From assembly GCF_020010905.1 (NCBI RefSeq), contig NZ_JAGJBY010000001.1:3120001-3184000 (forward strand): 64,000 nt of DNA. Reading direction: 5' to 3'. The position numbers and the translations under genes were made by a program. This document shows, piece by piece, positions 41,874 through 50,013 of the stretch. The notes beneath the pieces are model-generated. The model did not search any database and had not been told where the DNA came from. It saw only the letters and a program-made list of their open reading frames with translations. The stretch's first letter is position 1. Every line of letters starts with the position of its first letter. The DNA is from Streptomyces acidiscabies (GTDB lineage: Bacteria; Actinomycetota; Actinomycetes; Streptomycetales; Streptomycetaceae).

Positions 41874-42673
41874 CCGAACAGGGCGTGCAGGCGGCCAAGT
41901 TGACGAGACGCCAGAAACAGCGGCTGAGCCGCGCCGCCCAGTACGCCGTCTTCGTCGCCGCCGTCCTCGCCTTCGCCCTCGGCGCCGACTGGGGACGCCT
42001 GCGCAACCAGTTCGCGCAAGGAGACATCGCCCGCCAGATGTTCCCGGACGTCATCACGCTGGCCCTCAAGAACACGGTCCTGTACACCCTGTCGGGGTTC
42101 GCCCTCGGCCTCGTGCTCGGCCTGGTCATCGCGCTGATGAGGCTGTCGTCCGTCGGCCCCTACCGCTGGGTCGCCGGGGTCTACATCGAGATCTTCCGGG
42201 GCCTGCCCGCCCTGCTCATCTTCGTCTTCATCGGCGTCGCCGTCCCGCTCGCCTTCCCCGGCACCGAGATCGTCGGCGGCACGTACGGCAAGGCCGCGCT
42301 CGCCCTCGGCCTCGTCGGCGCCGCGTACATGGCGGAGACGTTCCGTGCCGGCATCCAGGCGGTCCCCAAAGGGCAGACGGAGGCGGCCCGTTCACTCGGT
42401 TTCAGCCCTGTCCGCGCGATGCTCTCCGTCGTCATCCCGCAGGCCGTCCGCATCATCCTGCCGCCGCTCACCAACGAACTGATCATCCTGTTCAAGGACT
42501 CGTCGCTGGTGCTGCTCCTCGGCGTCACCCTGGAGGAACGCGAACTGTCCAAGTACGGGCGGGACTTGGCGAGTACGACGGCCAACTCGACGCCGATCCT
42601 GGTCGCGGGGCTCTGCTATCTGCTGGTGACCGTGCCGCTCGGGTTCGTGGTCCGGCGGATGGAGTCCAAGTGA
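41870..42673 (+). CDS. polar amino-acid ABC transporter permease
   Basis: This 267-residue HisM/GlnP-type permease has about five hydrophobic segments. Family marks are [21 protein letters not shown], here [17 protein letters not shown], then [10 protein letters not shown] and [20 protein letters not shown], the cytoplasmic loop that contacts the ATPase. The N-terminal basic stretch ([12 protein letters not shown]) precedes the first membrane segment. The ATG overlaps the binding-protein stop and the gene ends in a GTGA overlap with the ATPase gene, so the three form one operon. Confidence 0.92.
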   Translation: MTEQGVQAAKLTRRQKQRLSRAAQYAVFVAAVLAFALGADWGRLRNQFAQGDIARQMFPDVITLALKNTVLYTLSGFALGLVLGLVIALMRLSSVGPYRWVAGVYIEIFRGLPALLIFVFIGVAVPLAFPGTEIVGGTYGKAALALGLVGAAYMAETFRAGIQAVPKGQTEAARSLGFSPVRAMLSVVIPQAVRIILPPLTNELIILFKDSSLVLLLGVTLEERELSKYGRDLASTTANSTPILVAGLCYLLVTVPLGFVVRRMESK

Positions 42674-43446
42674 GCGGCCCTGAGATCCAAGTCACCGGCC
42701 TCCACAAGGCGTTCGGCGACAACGAGGTCCTGCGCGGCATCGACCTGGAGGTCGCACGCGGCGAGGTCGTCTGCGTCATCGGCCCCTCCGGCTCCGGCAA
42801 GTCGACGCTCCTGCGCTGCGTCAACCTGCTCGAACAGCCGACCCGCGGAAAAGTCGTCGTACGCGGAGTCGAACTCACCGACCCCGACGTGGACATCGAC
42901 GCGGCCCGGCGCCAGATCGGCATGGTCTTCCAGCAGTTCAACCTCTTCCCGCACCTCACCGTCACCGAGAACCTCACCCTCCCCCAACGCCGGGTCCTGA
43001 AGCGGGACAAGAGGACCGCCGAACGCGTGGCCCACGAGAACCTCATCCGCGTAGGCCTCCAGGACAAGGCCCACGCCCGTCCCGCCTCCCTCTCCGGCGG
43101 CCAGCAGCAACGCGTAGCCATCGCCCGGGCGTTGGCGATGGGCCCCGAGGTGATGCTCTTCGACGAACCCACGTCCGCCCTGGACCCCGAGCTGGTCGGC
43201 GACGTCCTCGCGGTGATGCGGATGCTGGCGGACGACGGCATGACGATGATGGTGGTCACGCACGAGATGACGTTCGCAAGCGAAGTTGCGGACAGGGTGG
43301 TGTTCATGGACGGCGGGGTGGTGGTGGAGGAGGGACCGCCGAGCAGGGTCATCGCGAACCCGGCTCATGAGCGCACTCGCCTGTTCTTGTCACGGCTACT
43401 GGACCCGGCGGCGACGGGGATCGACGGCGAGGACGACATCTTTTAG
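42670..43446 (+). CDS. polar amino-acid ABC transporter ATP-binding protein
   Basis: This 258-residue ATPase has Walker [11 protein letters not shown]-loop [13 protein letters not shown], signature [15 protein letters not shown] and Walker [14 protein letters not shown], followed by the His-switch VVTHEM. It powers the permease encoded before it. The last codons and the TAG stop (43444-43446) lie inside a copy of the dispersed repeat (43441-43473). The C-terminus of this protein is therefore partly set by that repeat. Confidence 0.95.
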   Translation: MSGPEIQVTGLHKAFGDNEVLRGIDLEVARGEVVCVIGPSGSGKSTLLRCVNLLEQPTRGKVVVRGVELTDPDVDIDAARRQIGMVFQQFNLFPHLTVTENLTLPQRRVLKRDKRTAERVAHENLIRVGLQDKAHARPASLSGGQQQRVAIARALAMGPEVMLFDEPTSALDPELVGDVLAVMRMLADDGMTMMVVTHEMTFASEVADRVVFMDGGVVVEEGPPSRVIANPAHERTRLFLSRLLDPAATGIDGEDDIF

Positions 43447-43473
43447 GGGCGCGGGGAACTGCGCGACCAGCCA
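43441..43473. repeat. dispersed intergenic repeat, copy 2
   Basis: This copy reads TTTTAGGGGCGCGGGGAACT followed by GCGCGACCAGCCA. It is identical over 33 bases to the reverse complement of copies 1 and 3. It supplies the stop codon of the ATPase gene and ends 27 bases before the GTG of the amidohydrolase frame. The CNNCNGCACC tail following each copy is also similar. Confidence 0.8.
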
Positions 43474-43509
43474 CAACGCGCCCGCACCCGAAGAACTATC
43501 GTGCACGGC

Positions 43510-44601
43510 ATGAACGATCAAGCGGTGCTGCACGTGAAGGGCCGAATCCTCGTCGGGCCGGACGACATCCGCGACGACCTCTGGGTCATCGACGGCCGAG
43601 TCTCCTACGACCGTCCCCCCACCGCTCGCGAAATCCACACGGTCGAGGGGTGGACGCTTCCCGGCCTCGTAGACGCCCACTGCCACGTCGGCCTCGGCCC
43701 TCACGGCCCCGTTGAACAGGACATCGCCGAGCAACAGGCCCTCACCGACCGCGAAGCGGGAACCCTCCTGATCCGCGACGCAGGCTCCCCCTCCGACACC
43801 CGCTGGGCAGACACCCGCGACGACCTCCCGAAGATCATTCGAGCCGGCCGCCACATCGCCCGCACCCGCCGCTACATCCGAGGCTACGCCCACGAGATCG
43901 AACCCGAGGACCTCACGGAGTACGTCGCCCGGGAGGCCCGACGAGGCGACGGCTGGGTCAAGTTGGTCGGCGACTGGATCGACCGCGAGGTCGGCGACCT
44001 CACCCCGACGTGGCCCCGGGAAGCGGTAGAAACCGCTATCAGCAAAGCGCACAGCCTCGGCGCCCGAGTCACCGCGCACTGCTTCTCCGAGGACTCCCTG
44101 CGCGACCTCGTAGAGGCCGGCATCGACTGCGTCGAGCACGCCACCGGCCTCACCGACGACACCATCCCCCTCTTCGCGGAACGCGGCGTCGCCATCGTCC
44201 CCACCCTCGTCAACATCGCGACGTTCCCGACCCTCGCGGCAGGCGGCGAGGCGAAGTTCCCCCACTGGGCGGACCACTTGCGCCGCCTGCACGAACGCCG
44301 CTACGACACGGTCCGCAACGCGTACGACGCCGGGATCCCCGTCTTCGTCGGCACCGACGCCGGTGGCACCCTCCCGCACGGGCTCGTCGCCGAGGAGGTC
44401 GCCGAACTCGTCACCGCCGGGATCCCTCCCGTCGAGGCGCTCGCGGCGACGACATGGAAAGCACGCGCATGGCTCGGGCGGCCCGGCCTCGACGAGGGTG
44501 CCCCCGCCGACCTCGTCGTCTACGCGCAGGACCCGCGAACGGACGTACGGGTACTGGCCGATCCGTCACACGTGGTGCTGAACGGCCGTGTCATGAGGTG
44601 A
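43510..44601 (+). CDS. amidohydrolase family protein
   Basis: This 363-residue metal-dependent hydrolase has the first metal motif HxH in GLVDAHCHVGLG and a further His in VTAHCFSED. A late Asp lies in FVGTDAGGTLPHGL, typical of imidazolonepropionase/prolidase-like amidohydrolases. The substrate is unknown. GTG 43501 and ATG 43510 are both possible; I prefer the ATG. The sequence TATCGT at 43497-43502 stands seven bases upstream, which suits a -10 box of a leaderless transcript. It lies between the amino-acid importer and the LAETG protein but is not clearly in an operon with either. Confidence 0.85.
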   Translation: MNDQAVLHVKGRILVGPDDIRDDLWVIDGRVSYDRPPTAREIHTVEGWTLPGLVDAHCHVGLGPHGPVEQDIAEQQALTDREAGTLLIRDAGSPSDTRWADTRDDLPKIIRAGRHIARTRRYIRGYAHEIEPEDLTEYVAREARRGDGWVKLVGDWIDREVGDLTPTWPREAVETAISKAHSLGARVTAHCFSEDSLRDLVEAGIDCVEHATGLTDDTIPLFAERGVAIVPTLVNIATFPTLAAGGEAKFPHWADHLRRLHERRYDTVRNAYDAGIPVFVGTDAGGTLPHGLVAEEVAELVTAGIPPVEALAATTWKARAWLGRPGLDEGAPADLVVYAQDPRTDVRVLADPSHVVLNGRVMR

Positions 44602-44658
44602 CGCTGTGTCGAACAAGTGAATGACGTACCCACGATCGTGTGAACTCGTCCTGGTTCG

Positions 44659-44686
44659 CTGACCGTTCGCTCGTACTGCGTAATTC
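44659..44686 (+). promoter_or_regulatory. candidate promoter of the LAETG-protein gene
   Basis: CTGACC (44659-44664) and TAATTC (44681-44686) are separated by 16 bases, in a stretch less GC-rich than the surroundings. A palindrome CACGATCGTG (44631-44640) lies just upstream and could be a control site. Confidence 0.35.
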
Positions 44687-44727
44687 TTTCGGGGTCCCGA
44701 GCAATTTCTACTGAGGGTCCCACCACA

Positions 44728-45633
44728 GTGACTAACACCAACTTCCGTATGCCCGCACGCCGTTTCGCCGCGATGGCGACGGCTACCGTCCTGGCCGCAG
44801 GTCCCGCGGTCCTGGTCGGCGCGAGCGCCGCGCATGCTACCGAGGAGGGCCGTGCCAGCGCCGTCGTCCTGCGTACCGGGCTTGACGTCTCCCTCCTCAA
44901 CAAGACGGTCCAAGTCCCCCTGGCCGTCTCGCTGAACGAGGTCCAGGCGCCCGCGTCCGCGGAGAAGACCGCGCTCTCGGCCAGTCTCGACGGGGTCGAC
45001 AAGGGGCAGCCGTTCAGCGTCCTCCGGGCGGATGTCGCCGAGGCGAAGGCGGATGTCCAGGAGGGCAAGGCCGAGGCGTCAAGTCGGCTTGCCCACGCGA
45101 AACTTCACGTTCCCGGGTTGCCGTTGTTGTCCCTCGTCGAGATCGAGGCGGTGAGTTCGAAGGCGGTCTGTGAGGTCGGGAAGGCTCCTGTCGCCGACGC
45201 GAATCTGTTGGGGGCGGTGACCGTGCTGGGCAAGAAGGTCACGGTGTCCGCCGGGGGTACTACCGAGGTCAAGGTGCCCGGGGTCGGTGAGGTGCGGCTT
45301 GATCTGTCCAAGCGGGAGACCACGTCCCGTACGGCTGCGGCCACCGCGCTTGAACTCTCCGTCAGCGTCAATCCGTTGAGCCTCAATGTTGCTGAGGTGC
45401 AGGGGTCGTTGACGCTGGTTAAGTCGACCTGTGAGACGCCTGCGGCTCCTGTGAAGCAGCAGGCCGAGCCGCAGGGGGAGGCGGCTGTTGAGCCGAAGGG
45501 GGAGCCGGTTGAGGCGAACCTCGCGGAGACCGGGGGGAGTTCGAGTACGTCGTATATCGCAGGGGGTGCTGCTGCGTTGCTTGCGGTGGGTGGGGGAGCG
45601 GTGTTTTTGGCTCGGCGGGGTCGTAGGAATTAG
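44728..45633 (+). CDS. SCO1860-type LAETG-anchored surface protein
   Basis: This 301-residue exported protein has a signal peptide (hydrophobic core about 13-35, ending ASAAHA). A central domain of about 200 residues is followed by a Pro/Glu-rich stalk. The C-terminal sortase signal is LAETG, a hydrophobic segment and the basic tail RRGRRN. The arrangement matches proteins named SCO1860 family LAETG-anchored protein, processed by class E sortases. The function is unknown. Its position next to cobC of the cobalamin cluster matches my recollection of the Streptomyces coelicolor gene order. GTG 44728 has GAGGG upstream. The 3' half uses more T-ending codons than its neighbours. Confidence 0.85.
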   Translation: MTNTNFRMPARRFAAMATATVLAAGPAVLVGASAAHATEEGRASAVVLRTGLDVSLLNKTVQVPLAVSLNEVQAPASAEKTALSASLDGVDKGQPFSVLRADVAEAKADVQEGKAEASSRLAHAKLHVPGLPLLSLVEIEAVSSKAVCEVGKAPVADANLLGAVTVLGKKVTVSAGGTTEVKVPGVGEVRLDLSKRETTSRTAAATALELSVSVNPLSLNVAEVQGSLTLVKSTCETPAAPVKQQAEPQGEAAVEPKGEPVEANLAETGGSSSTSYIAGGAAALLAVGGGAVFLARRGRRN

Positions 45634-45645
45634 CGCCTAAAGGGG

Positions 45646-45711
45646 AGGGGCGCGGGGAACAGTGGCGGGTGCGGCGCCATTGTGGCTGGTCGCGCAGTTC
45701 CCCGCGCCCCT
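45646..45711. terminator. bidirectional hairpin between the LAETG gene and cobC
   Basis: AGGGGCGCGGGGAAC (45646-45660) and its perfect complement GTTCCCCGCGCCCCT (45697-45711) form a 15-bp stem around 36 bases. The right arm belongs to copy 3 of the dispersed repeat; the left arm is an inverted partial copy. Stops of the two convergent genes flank it. Confidence 0.75.
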
Positions 45712-45717
45712 AAAAAA
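45683..45717. repeat. dispersed intergenic repeat, copy 3
   Basis: Same 35-base sequence and orientation as copy 1 (18907-18941), ending in a run of A. Together with an inverted partial copy it builds the hairpin at 45646-45711. Confidence 0.8.
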
Positions 45718-45757
45718 GCACGAGTTGCCCGGCGCCTTTCAATGCACCGAACGACGC

Positions 45758-46804
45758 TCAGAATCCCCGCAGCACCTTCTCCAGCGCCGCCAAGAACCCC
45801 TCTACCGTCCCCCTGTCCCTCACCGCCAGCCTCAACCACTCCCCGTCCAGCCCCGGAAACGTGTCCCCCCGCCGCACGGCGTACCCCGACTCCCGCAACC
45901 GCTCCCGCACACCCTCCGCCCCCTCAACCCGCACCAACACGAACGACCCCTCCGCCGGCCCCACCACACGTACCCCCAACTCCCGCAACCCATCCACCAG
46001 GTGAGCCCGGTCTACGGCAATCCGCCGCGCCGCCCCCTCCGCCTCCGTCAGCGCCCGCGCCGACACACACGCCTCCGCAGCCGCCAACGCAGGCGTCGAC
46101 ACCGGCCACAGCGGCTGCGCCCGCTCCAGCGCCCGGACGATCTCCGGCTCCGCGAGCACGTACCCGATCCGCAGCCCCGCCAGCCCCCACGTCTTCGTCA
46201 GGCTCCGCAGAACCACCAAGCCGGGTACGTCGGTTCGCCCGGCGAGTGCCTCCCGCTCACCCGGCACCGCGTCCATGAACGCCTCGTCGACCACCAACAC
46301 CCGCCCAGGACGGGCGAGTTCGGTGATCGACGAGGAGGGGTGCAACACCGACGTCGGATTCGTCGGGTTGCCGATCACCACCAGGTCCGCATCCTCGGGA
46401 ACCAGCCCCGGGTCTAGCCGGAACCCGTCCTCGGCCCGCAGCAGCACGCGCCCCACAGCGTGCCCGGCATCCCGAAGAGCCGCCTCGGGCTCGGTGAACT
46501 GCGGGTGCACGACGACAGGTTGACGGACTTTCAGGGCGCGAGCCAGCAGCACGAACGCCTCCGCCGCCCCCGCCGTCAGCAGCACCCGCTCCACCGGCAG
46601 CCCGTGCCGCGCCGCGACGGCGGCCCGCGCGGCCCGGCCGTCGGGATAGGCGGCCAGGCCGGTCAGCGAGTCGGCGATGTGCGCCCGCAGCCACGAAGGC
46701 GGCGTGTCCGCACGGACGTTGACGGCGAGGTCGACGAGATGGGAACCGTCGTCGCGGACCTCGGCGTCGCCGTGGTGGCGCAGATCGTGGCTGTCAGTGG
46801 GCAT
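45758..46804 (-). CDS. cobC: threonine-phosphate decarboxylase-like PLP enzyme CobC
   Basis: This 348-residue PLP enzyme is of the aspartate aminotransferase fold, branch named Rv2231c-type CobC. Marks are LAAYPDGRAARAAVAARHG, VIGNPTNPTSVLHP (substrate/PLP site) and VLVVDEAFMDAVPGE. The Schiff-base Lys is in LRSLTKTWGLAGLRIGY. It should supply (R)-1-aminopropan-2-ol phosphate for the nucleotide loop of cobalamin. It is the last gene of the cobM operon and overlaps cbiX by 11 bases, so translation is coupled. Confidence 0.9.
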   Translation of the reverse strand: MPTDSHDLRHHGDAEVRDDGSHLVDLAVNVRADTPPSWLRAHIADSLTGLAAYPDGRAARAAVAARHGLPVERVLLTAGAAEAFVLLARALKVRQPVVVHPQFTEPEAALRDAGHAVGRVLLRAEDGFRLDPGLVPEDADLVVIGNPTNPTSVLHPSSSITELARPGRVLVVDEAFMDAVPGEREALAGRTDVPGLVVLRSLTKTWGLAGLRIGYVLAEPEIVRALERAQPLWPVSTPALAAAEACVSARALTEAEGAARRIAVDRAHLVDGLRELGVRVVGPAEGSFVLVRVEGAEGVRERLRESGYAVRRGDTFPGLDGEWLRLAVRDRGTVEGFLAALEKVLRGF

Positions 46805-47723
46805 GGGAGTGCGAGTGGCCGTGGGAGTGGCCGTGGTGATGGTGGCCGTCGTCGTCGGGGTGGAAGTGCGGCTGCTGCGCCGCCCCCACCTTGTCCTCGA
46901 AGCCGGGCAGCGCGATCCGGTACACGCACGAGTCGCAGTTCATCCGGATGTCGCCCTGGACGGCCTCCGTGTACCGCTCCATCACCAGATCCAGCAACTC
47001 CGGCTCGGGGCCTATGACTTCGGCGGAGAAGACCTCCACCTCGGGATGCGCGGCGGCCCACCCCTCGGTCTGGTGGCGGACCCGGTCCGGCAGGATGCCG
47101 GTGAACAGGAAGTAGGGGAGGACGACGATCCGCCGCGCACCCAGCTTCACGCACCGGTCGAGCCCGCTCGGCACGTCCGGCGCCGCGAGCGACACGAACG
47201 CGGTCTCGACACCGGCGTACCCGCGCCCCTCCCACAGCAGCCGGGCCGCCTTGTACACCTCGGCGTTGGCGTCCGGGTCGGTCGAACCGCGCCCGACGAG
47301 CAGCACCATGACGTCGGCGCGGTCCTCGGGTGTGCGCGCGGACGAACCGCCGAGCGCCTCCTCCAACCGCCGCTCCAGCACCGCGAGCAGAGCCGGATGC
47401 GGGCCCAGCGGACGGCCGTAGGTGTACGAGATCCCGGGGTGGCGCTCCTTCTCGCGGGCGAGCGCGGCGGGGATGTCGCCCTTGGCGTGCCCGGCGGACA
47501 CCAGCATCAGCGGGACGGCGGCGAAGCGGCGGACACCCTGCTCCACCAGTTCGGTCACGGCGTCGCCGAGCGGCGGCGGGGACAGCTCGATGAAGCCGCC
47601 CGCCACCGGGAGTTGAGGGTTACGGCGCCCCAACTCCCGTACGAAGTCGCGGAACGCCTCGGCTCCGGCGTCGTCCCGGGTGCCGTGGCCGGCGATGAGC
47701 AGGGCGGGCGGCGGGGTGGTCAC
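46794..47723 (-). CDS. cbiX: sirohydrochlorin cobalt chelatase CbiX, long type
   Basis: This 309-residue enzyme has two tandem chelatase domains (about 1-125 and 130-265). The first has LLIAGHGTRDDAGAEAFRDF with the metal-binding His, and the second has LLVGRGSTDPDANAEVYKAA. A CxxC-like segment MNCDSCVYR (about 267-275) and a His-rich tail (last 20 residues; HHHHGHSHGHSHSHAH) follow. Long CbiX proteins of this form insert cobalt into sirohydrochlorin in the early-cobalt pathway; the tail is thought to store metal and the cysteines to hold an Fe-S cluster. GTG 47723 overlaps the cobH stop. Confidence 0.92.
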   Translation of the reverse strand: MTTPPPALLIAGHGTRDDAGAEAFRDFVRELGRRNPQLPVAGGFIELSPPPLGDAVTELVEQGVRRFAAVPLMLVSAGHAKGDIPAALAREKERHPGISYTYGRPLGPHPALLAVLERRLEEALGGSSARTPEDRADVMVLLVGRGSTDPDANAEVYKAARLLWEGRGYAGVETAFVSLAAPDVPSGLDRCVKLGARRIVVLPYFLFTGILPDRVRHQTEGWAAAHPEVEVFSAEVIGPEPELLDLVMERYTEAVQGDIRMNCDSCVYRIALPGFEDKVGAAQQPHFHPDDDGHHHHGHSHGHSHSHAH

Positions 47724-48334
47724 TGAATCTCCTCGGAAGCGGAACTCGGTTGGTACAGCAGGGCGTTGAGCGCGGCGGCGGCGACCGCCGAACCGCCCTT
47801 CTCGGACACGTTGGACACGGCGGGCAGCCCGCTCCCGCGCAGCGCGGCCTTCGACTCGGCCGCCCCGACGAACCCGACGGGCAGACCGATGACGAGGGCG
47901 GGGGAGGCGTCCAGGGTCAGCAGCTCCTCCAGCGCGGTCGGCGCACAGCCGATCACCCAGATCGCCCCCGGCCCGACCTCCTCGTACGCCAGCCGGACCG
48001 CGTGGGCCGAACGGGTCAGCCCCGGACCGGACTTGGCGTCCTTCAGCCGGCAGACGGTCTCCCGCCGGGTGATGCCGGCCGCGACCATCTCCACGTCGAC
48101 GACGACGGGCGCACCGGCGTGCAGCGCGGTGTGCGCCGCCGCCAACTCGCCCTCGTCCAGGACGAGATCAGCCGCGTACTCCAGATCGGCGGCGGAGTGG
48201 ATGACCCGCTCCACCACCGCCCGCGACAGGGGCGGGAAGTGCGAGGTGTCCAGGCGGGCGCGCAGCCGCCGGAAGGACTCCTGCTCGATGGGGTGGACGA
48301 CCCGGTTCGTCGGGTCCCCTGCGATCGGGCTCAC
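47720..48334 (-). CDS. cobH: precorrin-8X methylmutase CobH/CbiC
   Basis: This 204-residue isomerase moves the methyl group from C-11 to C-12 to give hydrogenobyrinic (or cobyrinic) acid. Family features are PIEQESFRRLRARLD, RVIHSAADLEYAADLVLDEG (with the active-site His) and VIGLPVGFVGAAESKAAL. Its start overlaps the cobJ stop and its stop overlaps the cbiX start, both by four bases, inside the minus-strand cobM operon. Confidence 0.95.
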   Translation of the reverse strand: MSPIAGDPTNRVVHPIEQESFRRLRARLDTSHFPPLSRAVVERVIHSAADLEYAADLVLDEGELAAAHTALHAGAPVVVDVEMVAAGITRRETVCRLKDAKSGPGLTRSAHAVRLAYEEVGPGAIWVIGCAPTALEELLTLDASPALVIGLPVGFVGAAESKAALRGSGLPAVSNVSEKGGSAVAAAALNALLYQPSSASEEIQ

Positions 48335-50013
48335 CGCGCCTCCTCCTGCCAGCGGTAGCCGCGCGGCGTCACCATGCGCCCCGCGATGATCCTGGTGGCC
48401 GTGTTGCCCACGGTCACGACGGTCATCATGTCGACCGTCGCCGGGTCGAGTTCACCCAGGGTGGACACCCGGCTCGACTCGTCGACGCGCGAGGCGTTGC
48501 GCACGACACCCACAGGGGTCGCGGAAGACCGGTGCTCGGACAGCAGCGACAGCGCCTTCGGCAACTGCCAGTCCCGGCCCCGCGAACGGGGGTTGTAGAA
48601 CGTGACGACCAAGTCGGCCTCGGCCGCCGCCCGTACGCGCCGTTCGATGACCTCCCACGGCGTGTGCAGGTCGGAGAGGCTGATCGACACGTGGTCGTGC
48701 CCGAGCGGCGCCCCCAGGATCGCCCCGGCCGCGAGCGCGGCGGTCACCCCGGGTACGCCGATGACGTCGATGTCGTCCGAGGCCTCGGCCAGCGCGGGCG
48801 ACGCCATCGCGTACACGCCCGCGTCCCCGCTGCCGATCAGCGCGACGGCCTGGCCCTTGCGCGCCTCGGCGACAGCGGTCCGCGCGCGCTCCTCCTCGGC
48901 GCCAAGTCCCGACTCCAGCACGACAGTTCCGGGCCGCAGCAGGTCGCGGACCTGATCGACGTACTGATCCAGGCCGACGAGCACGGACGCCCGCCGCAAC
49001 TCCGCCTTCGCGCGCGGCGTGAGGAGATCCCGGGCCCCCGGACCGAGCCCGACGACCGCGAGCCGGCCGCGCGTGGGACGCCGTACGACAGCACAGGTCG
49101 CCATCGCCGGGGAACCCGCCGACTTCCGCTTGGGGACGAGGAGTTCACCACCCCCGACCAGCGCGGCGGCCTCCGCGACGGACGGCGTCCCCACGGCAGC
49201 GAGCGGCGCGTCCGAGGGATTCGGCACCTCGACCCCGGCCAACTCCTCGGCGGAGTACGTCACTACGGGCACCCCGAGCCGCGCGGCGGCCTCCAGGATG
49301 CCGGGCTCCTCCGACTTGGCGTCCACCGTAGCGAGTTGAGCGACGCTACGAGCCGACAGCCCCGCGTCCCGCAAGGCGTCCTCGATCACCGACAGCACCT
49401 CGTCGACGGGCGCACCTTTGGAGGCGCCGACCCCGACGACGAGGGACGGCGGACGCAACAGGACTTCCCGGGACGCCGGTTGGACAGCGCGGTCCGTCAA
49501 CCGCGCCGTGTACGAACCGTCGGCGGCGAACGGCACCGGAGGCAACGGCCACGGCACCTCCGCCGCCAGCACGACCCGCTCCCCGTCGAGCAGAGCCCGC
49601 GACACGGCCGCCACATCCCCCTCGACCGGCACCCCGAGCATGTCGAGACCGGCCACCCCGACGGAGTCGGTAGCCGTGGTCACCACAGGCTGAGCCCCCA
49701 GCAACTCCCCGACCTCCACGGCGAGTTCATTGGCTCCACCGCCATGCCCGCCGAGCAGTGACACGGCGAACCGCGCGCCCTCGTCGACACACACCACCCC
49801 GGGGTCGGACCCCTTGTCCGACAGCAGCGGCGCGAGGATCCGCACCGTCGCCCCCGTCGCCAGGAAGCACACCACCTGCTCGCACTCCGCGAACGCGGCC
49901 CGCAGGGCGTCCCCCACCGCCCCGTCGTACACCCGCGTACGGTCCGGCCAGGCCACGGCCAGCCTCTCCCGTGCCGCAGCCCCCGCCGACGTGGCGGAAA
50001 TCAGGCCGATCAC
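48331..50013 (-). CDS. cobJ: CbiG-CobJ fusion (precorrin-3B C17-methyltransferase with CbiG domain)
   Basis: This 560-residue two-domain protein has a CbiG-type N-terminus (about 1-305; ATGATVRILAPLLSDKGSDP, LLGGHGGGANELA, VGVGASKGAPVDEVLSVIED). A SAM-dependent CobJ methyltransferase forms the C-terminal part (about 315-560; LAVVGLGPGARDLLTPRAK, ALIGSGDAGVYAMASPALAE and TFYNPRSRGRDWQLPKAL). CbiG opens the lactone and expels the C-20 fragment in the cobalt-early route; CobJ methylates C-17. Fusion of the two steps is known in actinomycetes. The GTG start overlaps the cobL stop. Confidence 0.93.
   Translation of the reverse strand: MIGLISATSAGAAARERLAVAWPDRTRVYDGAVGDALRAAFAECEQVVCFLATGATVRILAPLLSDKGSDPGVVCVDEGARFAVSLLGGHGGGANELAVEVGELLGAQPVVTTATDSVGVAGLDMLGVPVEGDVAAVSRALLDGERVVLAAEVPWPLPPVPFAADGSYTARLTDRAVQPASREVLLRPPSLVVGVGASKGAPVDEVLSVIEDALRDAGLSARSVAQLATVDAKSEEPGILEAAARLGVPVVTYSAEELAGVEVPNPSDAPLAAVGTPSVAEAAALVGGGELLVPKRKSAGSPAMATCAVVRRPTRGRLAVVGLGPGARDLLTPRAKAELRRASVLVGLDQYVDQVRDLLRPGTVVLESGLGAEEERARTAVAEARKGQAVALIGSGDAGVYAMASPALAEASDDIDVIGVPGVTAALAAGAILGAPLGHDHVSISLSDLHTPWEVIERRVRAAAEADLVVTFYNPRSRGRDWQLPKALSLLSEHRSSATPVGVVRNASRVDESSRVSTLGELDPATVDMMTVVTVGNTATRIIAGRMVTPRGYRWQEEAR

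Noticed and set aside
46801..46860. Repeated GTGGCCGTG-like blocks near the end of cbiX
   Set aside because: They are codons of the His-rich tail of CbiX (HGHSH units), not an independent repeat element.
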